A stretch of 12,925 nt of DNA. Source: Acetomicrobium sp. UBA3949 (GTDB lineage Bacteria; Synergistota; Synergistia; Synergistales; Acetomicrobiaceae). A program made the position numbers and the translations under genes. The notes under the pieces are model-generated. The model saw only the letters and a list, made by a program, of their open reading frames with translations. It searched no databases and was not told where the DNA came from. Below, in pieces: positions 1 through 6,563 of this stretch (positions are counted from its first letter, which is position 1; the number at the start of each line of letters is the position of its first letter). The stretch covers positions 40,234 through 53,158 of the forward strand of contig DGDP01000036.1 in NCBI GenBank assembly GCA_002385485.1. The letters run 5' to 3'.

Positions 1-435
1 GCAGTAGTGGCGGGTCCGGAAAAGGGAAAGTTGTATAGGGGCAAACACGGTTATCCCTGTAAAAGCGACGTGTCTTTCGAGGAAGTCAACCCCGACGACT
101 TCGACGGCATAGTCATACCGGGCGGATATGCCCCCGATAAAATCAGAAGATATAAAAAGGCTCTCGATATCGTAAGAAGGCTAAATGAGGCCGACAAAGT
201 CGTGGCTTTCATCTGTCATGCCGGTTGGGTTCCCATTTCGGCCGGGATACTCAAAGGCAAGAGGGCTACGTCCGTCGGAGCGATAAAAGACGACATGGTG
301 AACGCCGGCGTGAATTGGGTAGATGAGGCAGCAGTAGTGGACGGAAACCTCATAAGCAGCAGAACACCTGACGACCTTCCCCAGTTTTGCAGGGCCATCA
401 TCGAGAAAGCCTCACCGAGCGGCTGTTGTCGTTAA
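1..435 (+). CDS. PfpI/DJ-1 family cysteine peptidase or deglycase-like protein, 3' part
   Basis: The frame is open from base 1, so the gene starts outside the window. About 144 codons are visible; PfpI-type proteins are usually about 165-170 residues, so roughly 25 N-terminal residues are missing. The GTG at 7 is an internal codon, not the start. Diagnostic motifs of the DJ-1/PfpI glutamine amidotransferase-like fold are IPGGYAPDK and the nucleophile elbow ICHAG, with the catalytic Cys codon at 214-216 followed by the conserved His. The sequence SRTPDDLPQFCRAIIE near the C-terminus is also typical of the PfpI subfamily. Members are cytoplasmic oligomers described as intracellular proteases or as protein/nucleotide deglycases; the real substrate cannot be told from sequence. 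It converges on thiC and shares a terminator with it. The family call is firm, the precise function is not. Confidence 0.9.
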   Translation, partial: AVVAGPEKGKLYRGKHGYPCKSDVSFEEVNPDDFDGIVIPGGYAPDKIRRYKKALDIVRRLNEADKVVAFICHAGWVPISAGILKGKRATSVGAIKDDMVNAGVNWVDEAAVVDGNLISSRTPDDLPQFCRAIIEKASPSGCCR

Positions 436-440
436 AATAA

Positions 441-468
441 AAAAAGGGGGCGTGAGCGCCCCTTTTTT
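441..468. terminator. Bidirectional intrinsic terminator between the PfpI gene and thiC
   Basis: The stem GGGGCG (447-452) pairs with CGCCCC (457-462) around a TGAG loop. It is flanked by an A run on the left and a T run on the right that extend the stem and give a U tract in either direction. It sits just after the PfpI stop codon and abuts the thiC stop codon, so it should end both convergent transcripts. Confidence 0.85.
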
Positions 469-1754
469 TATTCCCTCGACGGCAAAACCTGCCTGCTCAA
501 TTTAACAGCACAAAGTTTTCCGCACATGGTGCAAGCTTCCCTGTCGCTTGCAAGGTGTGATTTAATTCGTACCAATTCCGGATCCAAAGCCTCGGCGATC
601 ATCGATTCCCAATCCAAATTTTGTCTCGCCAACGATATCCTTCTGTCCCGGTCACGAGCACCTTTAACGTCTTTAGCAAGGTCACCAACGTGAGCTGCCA
701 ATTTCGAGGCGATCACTCCGAGATATATGTCATTTTCATCGGGAAGACCGAGGTGCTCCGCCGGAGTCACGTCGCATAGAAAATCGGCTCCCGCCGATGC
801 AGCTATTGCTCCGCCTATCGCCCCGGAAATGTGATCATATCCGGCTGCTATATCGGTAGGAAGAGGCCCTAAAACGTAGAAAGGCGCCTCGTCAGTTAGA
901 CGTTTTTCAAGCTCTACGTGAGGTTTTATGTGCTCTATCGGCACATGTCCCGGACCCTCTATCATGGCTTGCACTCCCCAATCGTTAGCCCTCCTCGCTA
1001 AATGAGCTAAGACCATGAGCTCCGCCAATTGGGGTTCGTCTATGGCATCCGCTATGGATCCCGGCCTAAATCCGTCTCCCAGACTTAATACCACATCGTA
1101 ACGTTTGGCTATCTGAAGCAAATCATCGAAGTATTCGTAAAGAGGGTTTTCCTGTCTCGTTTTTTTCATCCAATACAACAGGATTGAACCTCCTCTGCTC
1201 ACGCAGGGCATGATGCGCTCTGCCCCTCGCAAAAACTCCATCGACTGCCTGTTGACTCCGCAATGTACTGTTATATAATCGACGCCTTGACGACACTGTT
1301 TTTCGATAGAGGAAAACAACCTCTCGACGCTAAGGTCCTCCAGAGGTTTGTCCTCCCTTGCCAATTCACTCGCCACGGCATAAATTGGAACAGCACCCAC
1401 CATTATGGGCGATTTTTCCAAAAAGAACGCCCTTGCCGAATCAAGGTCGCCTCCCGTCGACAGATCCATGATGGAATCCGTACCGGCATCGAGGGCAGCA
1501 TTCAGCTTACGACCTTCAAGCTCAAGGTCGCAGCATTCGTCGCTGGTGCCCAAATTGGCGTTCACCTTGGTGGAAAGGCCTTTCCCTATACCCTTGATCC
1601 TTCTGATATCGTGGTTGACATTTTTGGGAATAACGACTTTGCCATGGGCCACCAAATCGCGAAGAACTTCCGGCGCAAGGCCTTCATCGTCTGCGACTTT
1701 CCGCATTTCCCCACTTATGATGCCAGCCATTGCCATTTCAAGTTGCGTATTCAA
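468..1754 (-). CDS. thiC: Phosphomethylpyrimidine synthase ThiC
   Basis: ThiC is a radical-SAM enzyme that rearranges aminoimidazole ribotide (AIR) to hydroxymethylpyrimidine phosphate, the pyrimidine half of thiamine. The 428-residue protein is the short form without the N-terminal extension of the roughly 600-residue proteobacterial and plant enzymes. The C-terminal iron-sulfur motif CTMCGKLC (Cys408, Cys411, Cys415) is CX2CX3C; long ThiCs have CX2CX4C. Internal blocks such as STGGDLD, TVHCGVN, EGPGHVP and GPLPTDIAAGYDHI are typical of the family. I chose the TTG start at 1752-1754 because GGGAGGG lies 8 nt upstream and the reading frame begins MNTQLEMA, as in relatives. The leader carries a TPP riboswitch. 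A paralogue making hydroxybenzimidazole (BzaF) is the main alternative, but the TPP riboswitch argues for thiamine synthesis. Confidence 0.96.
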   Translation of the reverse strand: MNTQLEMAMAGIISGEMRKVADDEGLAPEVLRDLVAHGKVVIPKNVNHDIRRIKGIGKGLSTKVNANLGTSDECCDLELEGRKLNAALDAGTDSIMDLSTGGDLDSARAFFLEKSPIMVGAVPIYAVASELAREDKPLEDLSVERLFSSIEKQCRQGVDYITVHCGVNRQSMEFLRGAERIMPCVSRGGSILLYWMKKTRQENPLYEYFDDLLQIAKRYDVVLSLGDGFRPGSIADAIDEPQLAELMVLAHLARRANDWGVQAMIEGPGHVPIEHIKPHVELEKRLTDEAPFYVLGPLPTDIAAGYDHISGAIGGAIAASAGADFLCDVTPAEHLGLPDENDIYLGVIASKLAAHVGDLAKDVKGARDRDRRISLARQNLDWESMIAEALDPELVRIKSHLASDREACTMCGKLCAVKLSRQVLPSRE

Positions 1755-1762
1755 TTAAAAAT

Positions 1763-1831
1763 CCCTCCCGCTATTTTTTATGGGAAGGGAAAGGACATCA
1801 CAAAAGTTCTTCTTTTGTCCGCCATTCCCTT
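1763..1831 (-). promoter_or_regulatory. thiC expression platform with ribosome-site-sequestering hairpin
   Basis: On the minus strand, CCCTTCCC (complement of 1782-1789) can pair with the thiC Shine-Dalgarno GGGAGGG (complement of 1763-1769) across a 12-nt loop, hiding the ribosome site. The same TTCCCTT stretch (complement of 1785-1791) is also perfectly complementary to AAGGGAA at the 3' edge of the TPP aptamer (complement of 1825-1831). The two pairings exclude each other. No U-tailed terminator is visible between aptamer and gene, so control is probably translational: the aptamer's 3' edge would release the ribosome site when TPP is absent. The pairing is seen in the sequence; the switching model is inference. 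Confidence 0.6.
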
Positions 1832-1899
1832 CGCCAGCATTACCTGGATCAGGTTCTAGGGGTTCTCTCTCAGCTCACGCACATGAGCGCCCCCTGGCT
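1822..1899 (-). promoter_or_regulatory. TPP riboswitch (THI element) of thiC
   Basis: Read on the minus strand, the segment carries the conserved thi-box core. It has CTGAGAG followed by ACCCC, then ACCTGATCCAGGTAATGC and the closing GGCGAAGGGAA. The ends GCCA and TGGC can form the closing P1 helix. This is a canonical TPP aptamer, positioned about 70 nt upstream of thiC on the same strand. It should reduce ThiC synthesis when TPP is abundant. Confidence 0.95.
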
Positions 1900-1905
1900 T
1901 TTACA

Positions 1906-1911
1906 AATATA
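1906..1911 (-). promoter_or_regulatory. Possible -10 element for the thiC leader
   Basis: TATATT on the minus strand lies just upstream of the aptamer, at the right distance to start transcription near its 5' edge. The surroundings are very A/T rich and no convincing -35 is visible, so this is only a candidate. Confidence 0.3.
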
Positions 1912-2090
1912 ACATATTTTCATAAAAAAGTTTACGGAACAACGAAAAATATATCGCTATAATTGCTTACATATCATTATAAGTTCATTATGCGACGTTG
2001 ATCAGTCCAAAAAACACGACTCTGCACATGTTTCTGGTACGGTCCAAAATAGGATATAAACTCTCATAATTTGGCACTAACCAAAGATAT

Positions 2091-2137
2091 AGCTCCCCCT
2101 TAACATGAAAGCGAAAAACTAACGAAAAGGGGGAACT
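2091..2137 (+). promoter_or_regulatory. Leader hairpin covering the pdxS ribosome binding site
   Basis: AGCTCCCCCTT (2091-2101) is complementary to AAGGGGGAACT (2127-2137) at 10 of 11 positions, with one C/A mismatch and a 25-nt A-rich loop. The right arm contains the pdxS Shine-Dalgarno AGGGGGA, only a few bases before the GTG start, so the hairpin would block ribosome entry. Just upstream, TTTGG (2070-2074) can pair either with CCAAA at 2081-2085 or with CCAAA at 2044-2048. Candidate promoters are TTGCTT-17 nt-CATTAT (1963-1991) and a TATAAA -10 at 2055-2060 with a poor -35. No known riboswitch class is recognisable here. Confidence 0.5.
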
Positions 2138-2141
2138 TGCA

Positions 2142-2984
2142 GTGAAAAACCAAATCAACTTCATCGGCAAAGAAAAGCTGGCAAAGCAATTCGTTGGAGG
2201 AGTCATCATGGACGTGACAAACAGTGAGCAGGCCAAAATAGCGGAGGATGCGGGCGCCGTGGCCGTTATGGCCCTAGAAAAGGTGCCTGCAGATTTGCGA
2301 AAGGAGGGCAAGGTGGCCCGAATGGCTGACCCTACAAAGATATTGGAGATAAAAAATGCCGTTTCCATACCGGTCATGGCCAAAGTGCGCATAGGACATT
2401 TCGTCGAGGCGCAGATCCTAGAACAACTTGGCGTAGACTTCATCGACGAAAGTGAGGTCTTAACACCTGCCGACGACGAACATCACATAAACAAGAGGGA
2501 ATTTAAAACTCCTTTCGTTTGCGGTGCCCGCGACCTGGGAGAGGCCCTGCGTAGAATTGCCGAAGGTGCAACCATGATCCGAACCAAGGGGGAAGCCGGC
2601 ACGGGCAACGTAATAGAGGCGGTAAGGCATGTCAGAACAATCTATGCCCAATTGAAGAAGCTTTTATCGGCAAACGAAGAGGACCTGCCAACCCTCGCCG
2701 GAGAACTGCGCGTTCCCTTGGAATTGCTGGAAACGTGTCGCGCAACAGGAGGGCTTCCCGTCGTCAACTTCGCAGCTGGCGGAATCGCCACCCCTGCCGA
2801 TGCCGCTTTGATGATGCAATTGGGCTGTGATGGCGTCTTCGTCGGAAGTGGCATCTTCAAGTCGGAGAATCCTTCGGTAAGGGCAAAAGCGATAGTAAAA
2901 GCCGTAGCAAACTTTAAAAAACCCGAAGTTTTGGCAGAGGTATCAGCAGGGCTGGGAGAGGCTATGGAAGGAGTTTTAATTTAA
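2142..2984 (+). CDS. pdxS: Pyridoxal 5'-phosphate synthase subunit PdxS
   Basis: PdxS condenses ribose 5-phosphate, glyceraldehyde 3-phosphate and ammonia into pyridoxal 5'-phosphate as a dodecameric TIM barrel; ammonia normally comes from the glutaminase PdxT. All key residues are present at canonical numbering: Asp24 (VIMDV), Lys81 (MAKVRIGH), which binds the ribose intermediate, and Lys149 (RTKGEAGTG), which takes over the later intermediate. The GTG start at 2142 is preceded by AGGGGGAA at good spacing and gives the expected MKNQINFIGKE-type N-terminus. The protein is 280 residues and stops at GLGEAMEGVLI, so it lacks the roughly 10-14 residue tail (ending near LQERGW) usual in the 290-295 residue family. 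No pdxT follows within the window; the next genes face the other way. Identity is certain. Confidence 0.97.
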   Translation: MKNQINFIGKEKLAKQFVGGVIMDVTNSEQAKIAEDAGAVAVMALEKVPADLRKEGKVARMADPTKILEIKNAVSIPVMAKVRIGHFVEAQILEQLGVDFIDESEVLTPADDEHHINKREFKTPFVCGARDLGEALRRIAEGATMIRTKGEAGTGNVIEAVRHVRTIYAQLKKLLSANEEDLPTLAGELRVPLELLETCRATGGLPVVNFAAGGIATPADAALMMQLGCDGVFVGSGIFKSENPSVRAKAIVKAVANFKKPEVLAEVSAGLGEAMEGVLI

Positions 2985-3006
2985 CGCACCAGAAACAAAA
3001 GTGTCG

Positions 3007-3157
3007 AAGAGGCATAACAGGGATCACAAAGGCATAATCAAAAGCAAAGTCAATGGATGTTGTCAAAGATGTCCAAAGGCTTATCGACACACAATGAACA
3101 AAGAGCTTATTACAGCAAGAACAATAGAAAAAGACAGCTTTCCCTGAAATGCCTCTT
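3007..3157. repeat. 151-bp segment bounded by a 17-bp imperfect inverted repeat
   Basis: AAGAGGCATAACAGGGA at 3007-3023 and TCCCTGAAATGCCTCTT at 3141-3157 are reverse complements at 15 of 17 positions. The central AA of one arm faces AA instead of TT in the other. They enclose 117 bp with no open frame of note. The segment fills the gap between the convergent pdxS and korC genes. It might be a small non-autonomous mobile element remnant, or a large hairpin ending transcription. I see no target-site duplication at its ends and no U tract, so its nature is open. Confidence 0.5.
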
Positions 3158-3164
3158 TATAAAG

Positions 3165-3710
3165 CTAACGGCTAGAAATTATCTCATTTCCCACATCAAT
3201 GCCTTTTTGTAGAATCTTAGCGTTTATATCCCGTATTTTTGGCGAGAAAGCCTCGGCCAAGGTTCGAAACAACGCCTCAGTCGAAATCGCCTTCAAGCAG
3301 CTGGCAACTATTCCCAGAGAAAGCACGTTCGCGCTCTTAGGAGAACCCATTTCGATGGCAGTCTTCGTTATGGGAAATCCGACAAATCTCGAATCCAGCT
3401 TGTATTTTGACGCGTCAATCAAACCGGAATCGTAAACCACTTTGCAGTTTTTGTTTTCTATATCAAGATACCGAACCAGGGCTTCCTCGGCCAAAATGAC
3501 GACGATATAGGGGCTTAAGGCATAAGGAAAGAGAATCTCGCCGTCAGAGATTACAACGTCCGTCTTTGTAAAGCCTCCCCTGGCCGATACTCCGTAAGCC
3601 TGCGTCTGAGAGGCCTTCAGCCCGGAAGCTACGGCAGCCTCGCCAAGCAAAGTCCCGGCTAAAATCACTCCTTGACCACCGATTCCCGCAAAAATAACTT
3701 CGTATTTCAT
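3165..3710 (-). CDS. korC: 2-oxoacid:ferredoxin oxidoreductase, gamma subunit
   Basis: This is the small gamma-domain subunit of a four-subunit 2-oxoacid:ferredoxin oxidoreductase, which converts a 2-oxoacid plus CoA to acyl-CoA, CO2 and reduced ferredoxin in the cytoplasm. The N-terminal GIGGQGVILAGTLLGEAA is the family signature, followed by QTQAYGVSARGG and FPITKTAIEMGSPKSANV, both typical. At 181 residues it has the normal length. The ATG start (3708-3710) lies 6 bp after the beta-subunit stop codon, so the genes are almost certainly co-transcribed and translationally linked. It is the last gene of the operon. Subunit assignment is firm; whether the substrate is 2-oxoglutarate or a branched-chain 2-oxoacid is not settled by this subunit. 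Confidence 0.9.
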   Translation of the reverse strand: MKYEVIFAGIGGQGVILAGTLLGEAAVASGLKASQTQAYGVSARGGFTKTDVVISDGEILFPYALSPYIVVILAEEALVRYLDIENKNCKVVYDSGLIDASKYKLDSRFVGFPITKTAIEMGSPKSANVLSLGIVASCLKAISTEALFRTLAEAFSPKIRDINAKILQKGIDVGNEIISSR

Positions 3711-3716
3711 GGACGA

Positions 3717-4559
3717 TCACTCGCTTTCAAGCTCGTTCCTTGCCCGAGACTGTATTTCCCTGTAGCGGGACAGGAAGGAATGTCCTTTTTTATCGGCAAA
3801 TACTCCGGTAACGAACTTTTCCTTAAGGTCTTCTTCGGATAAGTCCTTTACGCGCTCTATGGGTATCGACTGTTCCTTCAACCACTTCAGCATTTGCGAC
3901 GCTTTGGAGAGCTTGTTGTACCTTCCAAAATAGGTCGGACAGGGAGATATCACTTCCACCAGGGAAAAACCTTCGTGAGAAAGGGCCATTCCGATGTATT
4001 TTTCTATCGTTGTCGCATGATAGACGGTCGTCCTGGCAACGAAACTTGCTCCGGCCGTCTCCGAAAGACGACAAACATCGAGCGCCGGCTCAGGATCCCC
4101 ATACCAAGATGTCGACGTCCTGGAATCCAGCGGCGTAGTGCAGGAATATTGGCCGCCCGTCATTCCGTAGTTAAGGTTATTGGCCACCAAGGCGACGACG
4201 TCTATGTTCCTGCGCGAAGAGTGAATCAAATGATTTCCTCCGATTGTCGCGCTATCGCCATCACCCATCAAGGCTATGACCTTCATAGATTGATTTGCCA
4301 CCTTTATGCCCGTTGCAACGGGCAAGGCCCTCCCGTGTGTAACGTGAACTGTATTGGCATAGAGATAATCATCGGCTTTACCCCAACAACCAATCCCCGT
4401 AACTACAACGACATCTTTCGGAGCAAGGCCGCCTTTTTCGAAGGCGTAAAGCATGCTCTTCAAGATCACCCCGTAGCCGCAGCCGGGACACCACTGATGG
4501 GGCAGGTTTTCTTCCCTCAAAAAGGCCTTCCAGCTAACTTCGCACGATCTTTTGCTCAT
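3717..4559 (-). CDS. korB: 2-oxoacid:ferredoxin oxidoreductase, beta (TPP-binding) subunit
   Basis: The beta subunit binds thiamine diphosphate and a [4Fe-4S] cluster. Visible motifs are WCPGCGYG with Cys24 and Cys27, IGCWG with Cys58, and a further Cys in SPCPTYFGRYN, which together fit the four cluster ligands. The TPP/Mg motif is GDGDSATIGG (residues 99-108) ending at VANNLNYGMTGGQ. The THGRALPVATGIK block is characteristic of Kor/Vor-type beta subunits. The 280-residue length is usual. The start ATG overlaps the alpha-subunit stop as ATGA, which indicates translational coupling. The TPP it needs is made by the thiC and thi4 products encoded nearby. Confidence 0.93.
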   Translation of the reverse strand: MSKRSCEVSWKAFLREENLPHQWCPGCGYGVILKSMLYAFEKGGLAPKDVVVVTGIGCWGKADDYLYANTVHVTHGRALPVATGIKVANQSMKVIALMGDGDSATIGGNHLIHSSRRNIDVVALVANNLNYGMTGGQYSCTTPLDSRTSTSWYGDPEPALDVCRLSETAGASFVARTTVYHATTIEKYIGMALSHEGFSLVEVISPCPTYFGRYNKLSKASQMLKWLKEQSIPIERVKDLSEEDLKEKFVTGVFADKKGHSFLSRYREIQSRARNELESE

Positions 4560-5701
4560 AGCGATACCACCTCGCCCAAGACTTCGATAATTTCCTTAGG
4601 CGTCAGGGGTTCACCATCATAACGATTCGCCCCAAGGACTGGAACTTCGTCGGGGATGGCTTTTCGCACCTCCCCGATTATCTGACCCATGTTCATCTCG
4701 GGAACGATTACCCCTCGCTTGCCCTTGGAAATTTCGCTAATGTATTCTGCAGGGAAAGGCCATACCGTCTGAAGCTGTAGTACGCCTACGCTCAGTCCTT
4801 CCTCTCTCGCCTCCATCGCAGCCTGCCTGGCCGCCCTGACAGCTCCGCCAAAACAGATCACCAGATATTCGCACTCCGTGACGTCAAATTCTCTGTACTT
4901 TATGATATCGTCTTTATTTTTCTCTATTTTGTCGTAAAGCCTCTTGATGAGTTTTCTCGCTTCCTGGGGAGAACTTGTGGGCAAGCCTTTCTCGTTGTGG
5001 GTCGAGGAATGAAATCTGGTTAAATAATCGCTGCCCGGTGTAACCATGGGAGGCACCAGGTCGTCGTCGGCTTTGTATGGGAAATATTCTTCAAGCCCTT
5101 CAGGGGGTCTCTTTCTGTTCACGATCTCGACCTCATCCCTGGAACGGAGAACGCAGTTTTCGCGCAAGTGACCTACCGTTTCGTCGGCCATGAAAAGGAC
5201 GGGGCATCTGTACTTTTCAGCCATATTAAACGCTTGAACCATGAGATCGAAACACTCCTGCACAGTAGCAGGAGAGAGGGCGATCACGGAGTGATCCCCA
5301 TGGCGTCCCCAGCGGGCCTGCATGATGTCTGCTTGAGCTGGGCGGGTAGCCAATCCTGTGCTTGGGCCTGACCTTTGGACATTGACTATCACGCAGGGAA
5401 CCTCTGCCATGATGGCCAGGCCAATGTTTTCCTGCATCAAGGAAAAACCCGGGCCCGATGTGGCTGTAAAGGCCTTGGCCCCTCCAATGGATGCACCTAT
5501 TACGGCGGCAATGCTTGCGATTTCATCTTCCATTTGAAGATAGCAACCCCCTATCTGAGGGAGCCTTCTGGATGCCCTTTCGGCCACCTCTGACGAAGGG
5601 GTTATGGGATATCCGGCAAAAAATGTCGCCCCCGCCAGGAGCGCACCCTCCACTATGGCCTCATTGCCCAACATGAATCTAACTTTTTTCTTCACTGTCA
5701 T
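4556..5701 (-). CDS. korA: 2-oxoacid:ferredoxin oxidoreductase, alpha subunit
   Basis: The alpha subunit carries the pyrimidine-binding and transketolase-like domains of the enzyme. Hallmarks near the N-terminus are FFAGYPITPSSE (about residues 27-38), QMEDEIAS (57-63), TATSGPGFSLMQENIG and NVQRSGPSTGLATRPAQ. The C-terminal third has VICFGGAVRAARQA and VPEMNMGQI. I start it at the ATG at 5699-5701, giving 381 residues, because AAAGGAG stands a few bases upstream and the MTVKKKVRFMLGNEA start matches relatives. A TTG at 5731 would add 10 residues without a ribosome site. The start lies 23 bp inside the ferredoxin gene, and the end overlaps korB by 4 bp. The sequence is closest to KorA in style, but VorB-type enzymes are similar. 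Confidence 0.93.
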   Translation of the reverse strand: MTVKKKVRFMLGNEAIVEGALLAGATFFAGYPITPSSEVAERASRRLPQIGGCYLQMEDEIASIAAVIGASIGGAKAFTATSGPGFSLMQENIGLAIMAEVPCVIVNVQRSGPSTGLATRPAQADIMQARWGRHGDHSVIALSPATVQECFDLMVQAFNMAEKYRCPVLFMADETVGHLRENCVLRSRDEVEIVNRKRPPEGLEEYFPYKADDDLVPPMVTPGSDYLTRFHSSTHNEKGLPTSSPQEARKLIKRLYDKIEKNKDDIIKYREFDVTECEYLVICFGGAVRAARQAAMEAREEGLSVGVLQLQTVWPFPAEYISEISKGKRGVIVPEMNMGQIIGEVRKAIPDEVPVLGANRYDGEPLTPKEIIEVLGEVVSL

Positions 5702-5936
5702 GACACTCCTTTGGTTCGACCTCAATGGCAAAGTCCGGACAGCGCAATTCGCAAGTTCCGCAACCTATGCATTCGTCAATCCTCTCCGGGATTGGGCATC
5801 CGAACTCATCGCTTTCAAAGACCTTCTTGGGGCAAAATTCTATGCAAATTTCGCATCCCTTGCATCGTTCCCTTCTTATCCTAATTAGGAATTCCCTACC
5901 CTCAGCTATTTCGATCTCACCTTCATGGGAATGCAT
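5679..5936 (-). CDS. korD: Ferredoxin-like 2x[4Fe-4S] subunit of the 2-oxoacid oxidoreductase
   Basis: This 85-residue protein has two canonical cluster motifs, CKGCEICIEFCP and CIGCGTCELRCP, each CX2CX2CX3CP. It therefore carries two [4Fe-4S] clusters that pass electrons from the TPP subunit to free ferredoxin. The N-terminal stretch EIEIAEGREFLIRIRRERC is typical of delta subunits encoded first in korDABC operons. The ATG at 5934-5936 is preceded by GAGAGGGGGG at 6 nt. Its 3' end overlaps korA by 23 bp, an unusually long overlap. It lies 64 bp downstream of the thioesterase gene with no visible terminator between, so the two probably share a transcript. Confidence 0.9.
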   Translation of the reverse strand: MHSHEGEIEIAEGREFLIRIRRERCKGCEICIEFCPKKVFESDEFGCPIPERIDECIGCGTCELRCPDFAIEVEPKECHDSEEKS

Positions 5937-6000
5937 ACTTTACCCCCCTCTCAAACATCGACGGATTTTATGACCAGGCGATCAACAAAAGCATCCAGGT

Positions 6001-6408
6001 TTAGGCACTCATCCTTTCTTTGGCTTTTTCGAGCAATTTCGTGTAGTTTACTACCGCTCTGACATGCTTGCCGTAACTGACAATCCCATTTTTATCGCTA
6101 ATTTCAAAATCGAAGGTCAATCTGTTGCCGTCTATCTCCTTCAAGACAACTTTGTAAGAGACTTCGGCTCCCATCATAGTAGGCTCTTCATGAGTTATCT
6201 CGGTGTGATAGCCAACGGATATGAACCCCTGAGGCAGTGCCTGGTCAACCATTTCCGTAGCCATTCTAACGACCATATTTATACATGCAGAAGTCGATAA
6301 GAACTGTTCAAGGTAAAGCGACGAATTGCCGACGGTATCATCGACGGAAACAGTCTTCTTAATAGCCCTTTCCGAACCAAGGGAAACCAATTGAGAAATA
6401 TTCAACAT
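6001..6408 (-). CDS. FlK-like hot-dog acyl-CoA thioesterase family protein
   Basis: The 135-residue protein resembles the fluoroacetyl-CoA thioesterase (FlK) group of hot-dog fold enzymes. The FLSTSACINMVV helix, SVGYHTEITHEEPTMMG, DGNRLTFDFEISDKNG and a closing GKHVRAVV are all in the expected order. By alignment to FlK by eye, Thr39 corresponds to catalytic Thr42 and His73 to His76, but the position of Glu50 is filled by Val47, so catalysis may differ or the protein may only bind acyl-CoA. The ATG start at 6406-6408 has a strong AGGAGGTG 6-7 nt upstream. It is the first gene of the transcript that continues into korDABC, which suggests a role in handling the acyl-CoA made by that enzyme; this is inference. 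Confidence 0.75.
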   Translation of the reverse strand: MLNISQLVSLGSERAIKKTVSVDDTVGNSSLYLEQFLSTSACINMVVRMATEMVDQALPQGFISVGYHTEITHEEPTMMGAEVSYKVVLKEIDGNRLTFDFEISDKNGIVSYGKHVRAVVNYTKLLEKAKERMSA

Positions 6409-6441
6409 CTACAACACCTCCTGAACCGTTTATTTAGTCTC

Positions 6442-6470
6442 AATTTACCACAATATCACCTTTCTTCCAA
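6442..6470 (-). promoter_or_regulatory. Candidate promoter for the thioesterase-korDABC operon
   Basis: On the minus strand, TTGGAA (complement of 6465-6470) and TAAATT (complement of 6442-6447) are separated by exactly 17 nt. Each matches four of six consensus bases for the housekeeping sigma factor. The site lies about 35 nt upstream of the thioesterase start. Confidence 0.45.
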
Positions 6471-6487
6471 TTGATCAGACCGCCAGG

Positions 6488-6536
6488 AAAAAAAGTCGCG
6501 AGCAAATCCTACAAGCCAATCAAATTCGCTCGCGAC
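6488..6536 (-). terminator. Intrinsic terminator after thi4
   Basis: On the minus strand GTCGCGAGC pairs perfectly with GCTCGCGAC (6528-6536 with 6495-6503). The stem continues inward through a G-U pair and three A-T pairs. Seven T residues follow immediately (complement of 6488-6494). It ends the thi4 transcript and separates it from the thioesterase-kor operon. Confidence 0.88.
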
Positions 6537-6563
6537 CAAAAAATTAAGGCGTAAGAAAACTTG

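Noticed and set aside
1263..1859. 198-codon plus-strand frame opposite thiC
   Set aside because: It lies antisense to the firmly identified thiC and its TPP riboswitch, has no family features, and its composition follows the opposite strand.
3894..4622. 242-codon plus-strand frame opposite korB and korA
   Set aside because: Antisense shadow of a well-supported operon; no ribosome site, promoter or recognisable motif.
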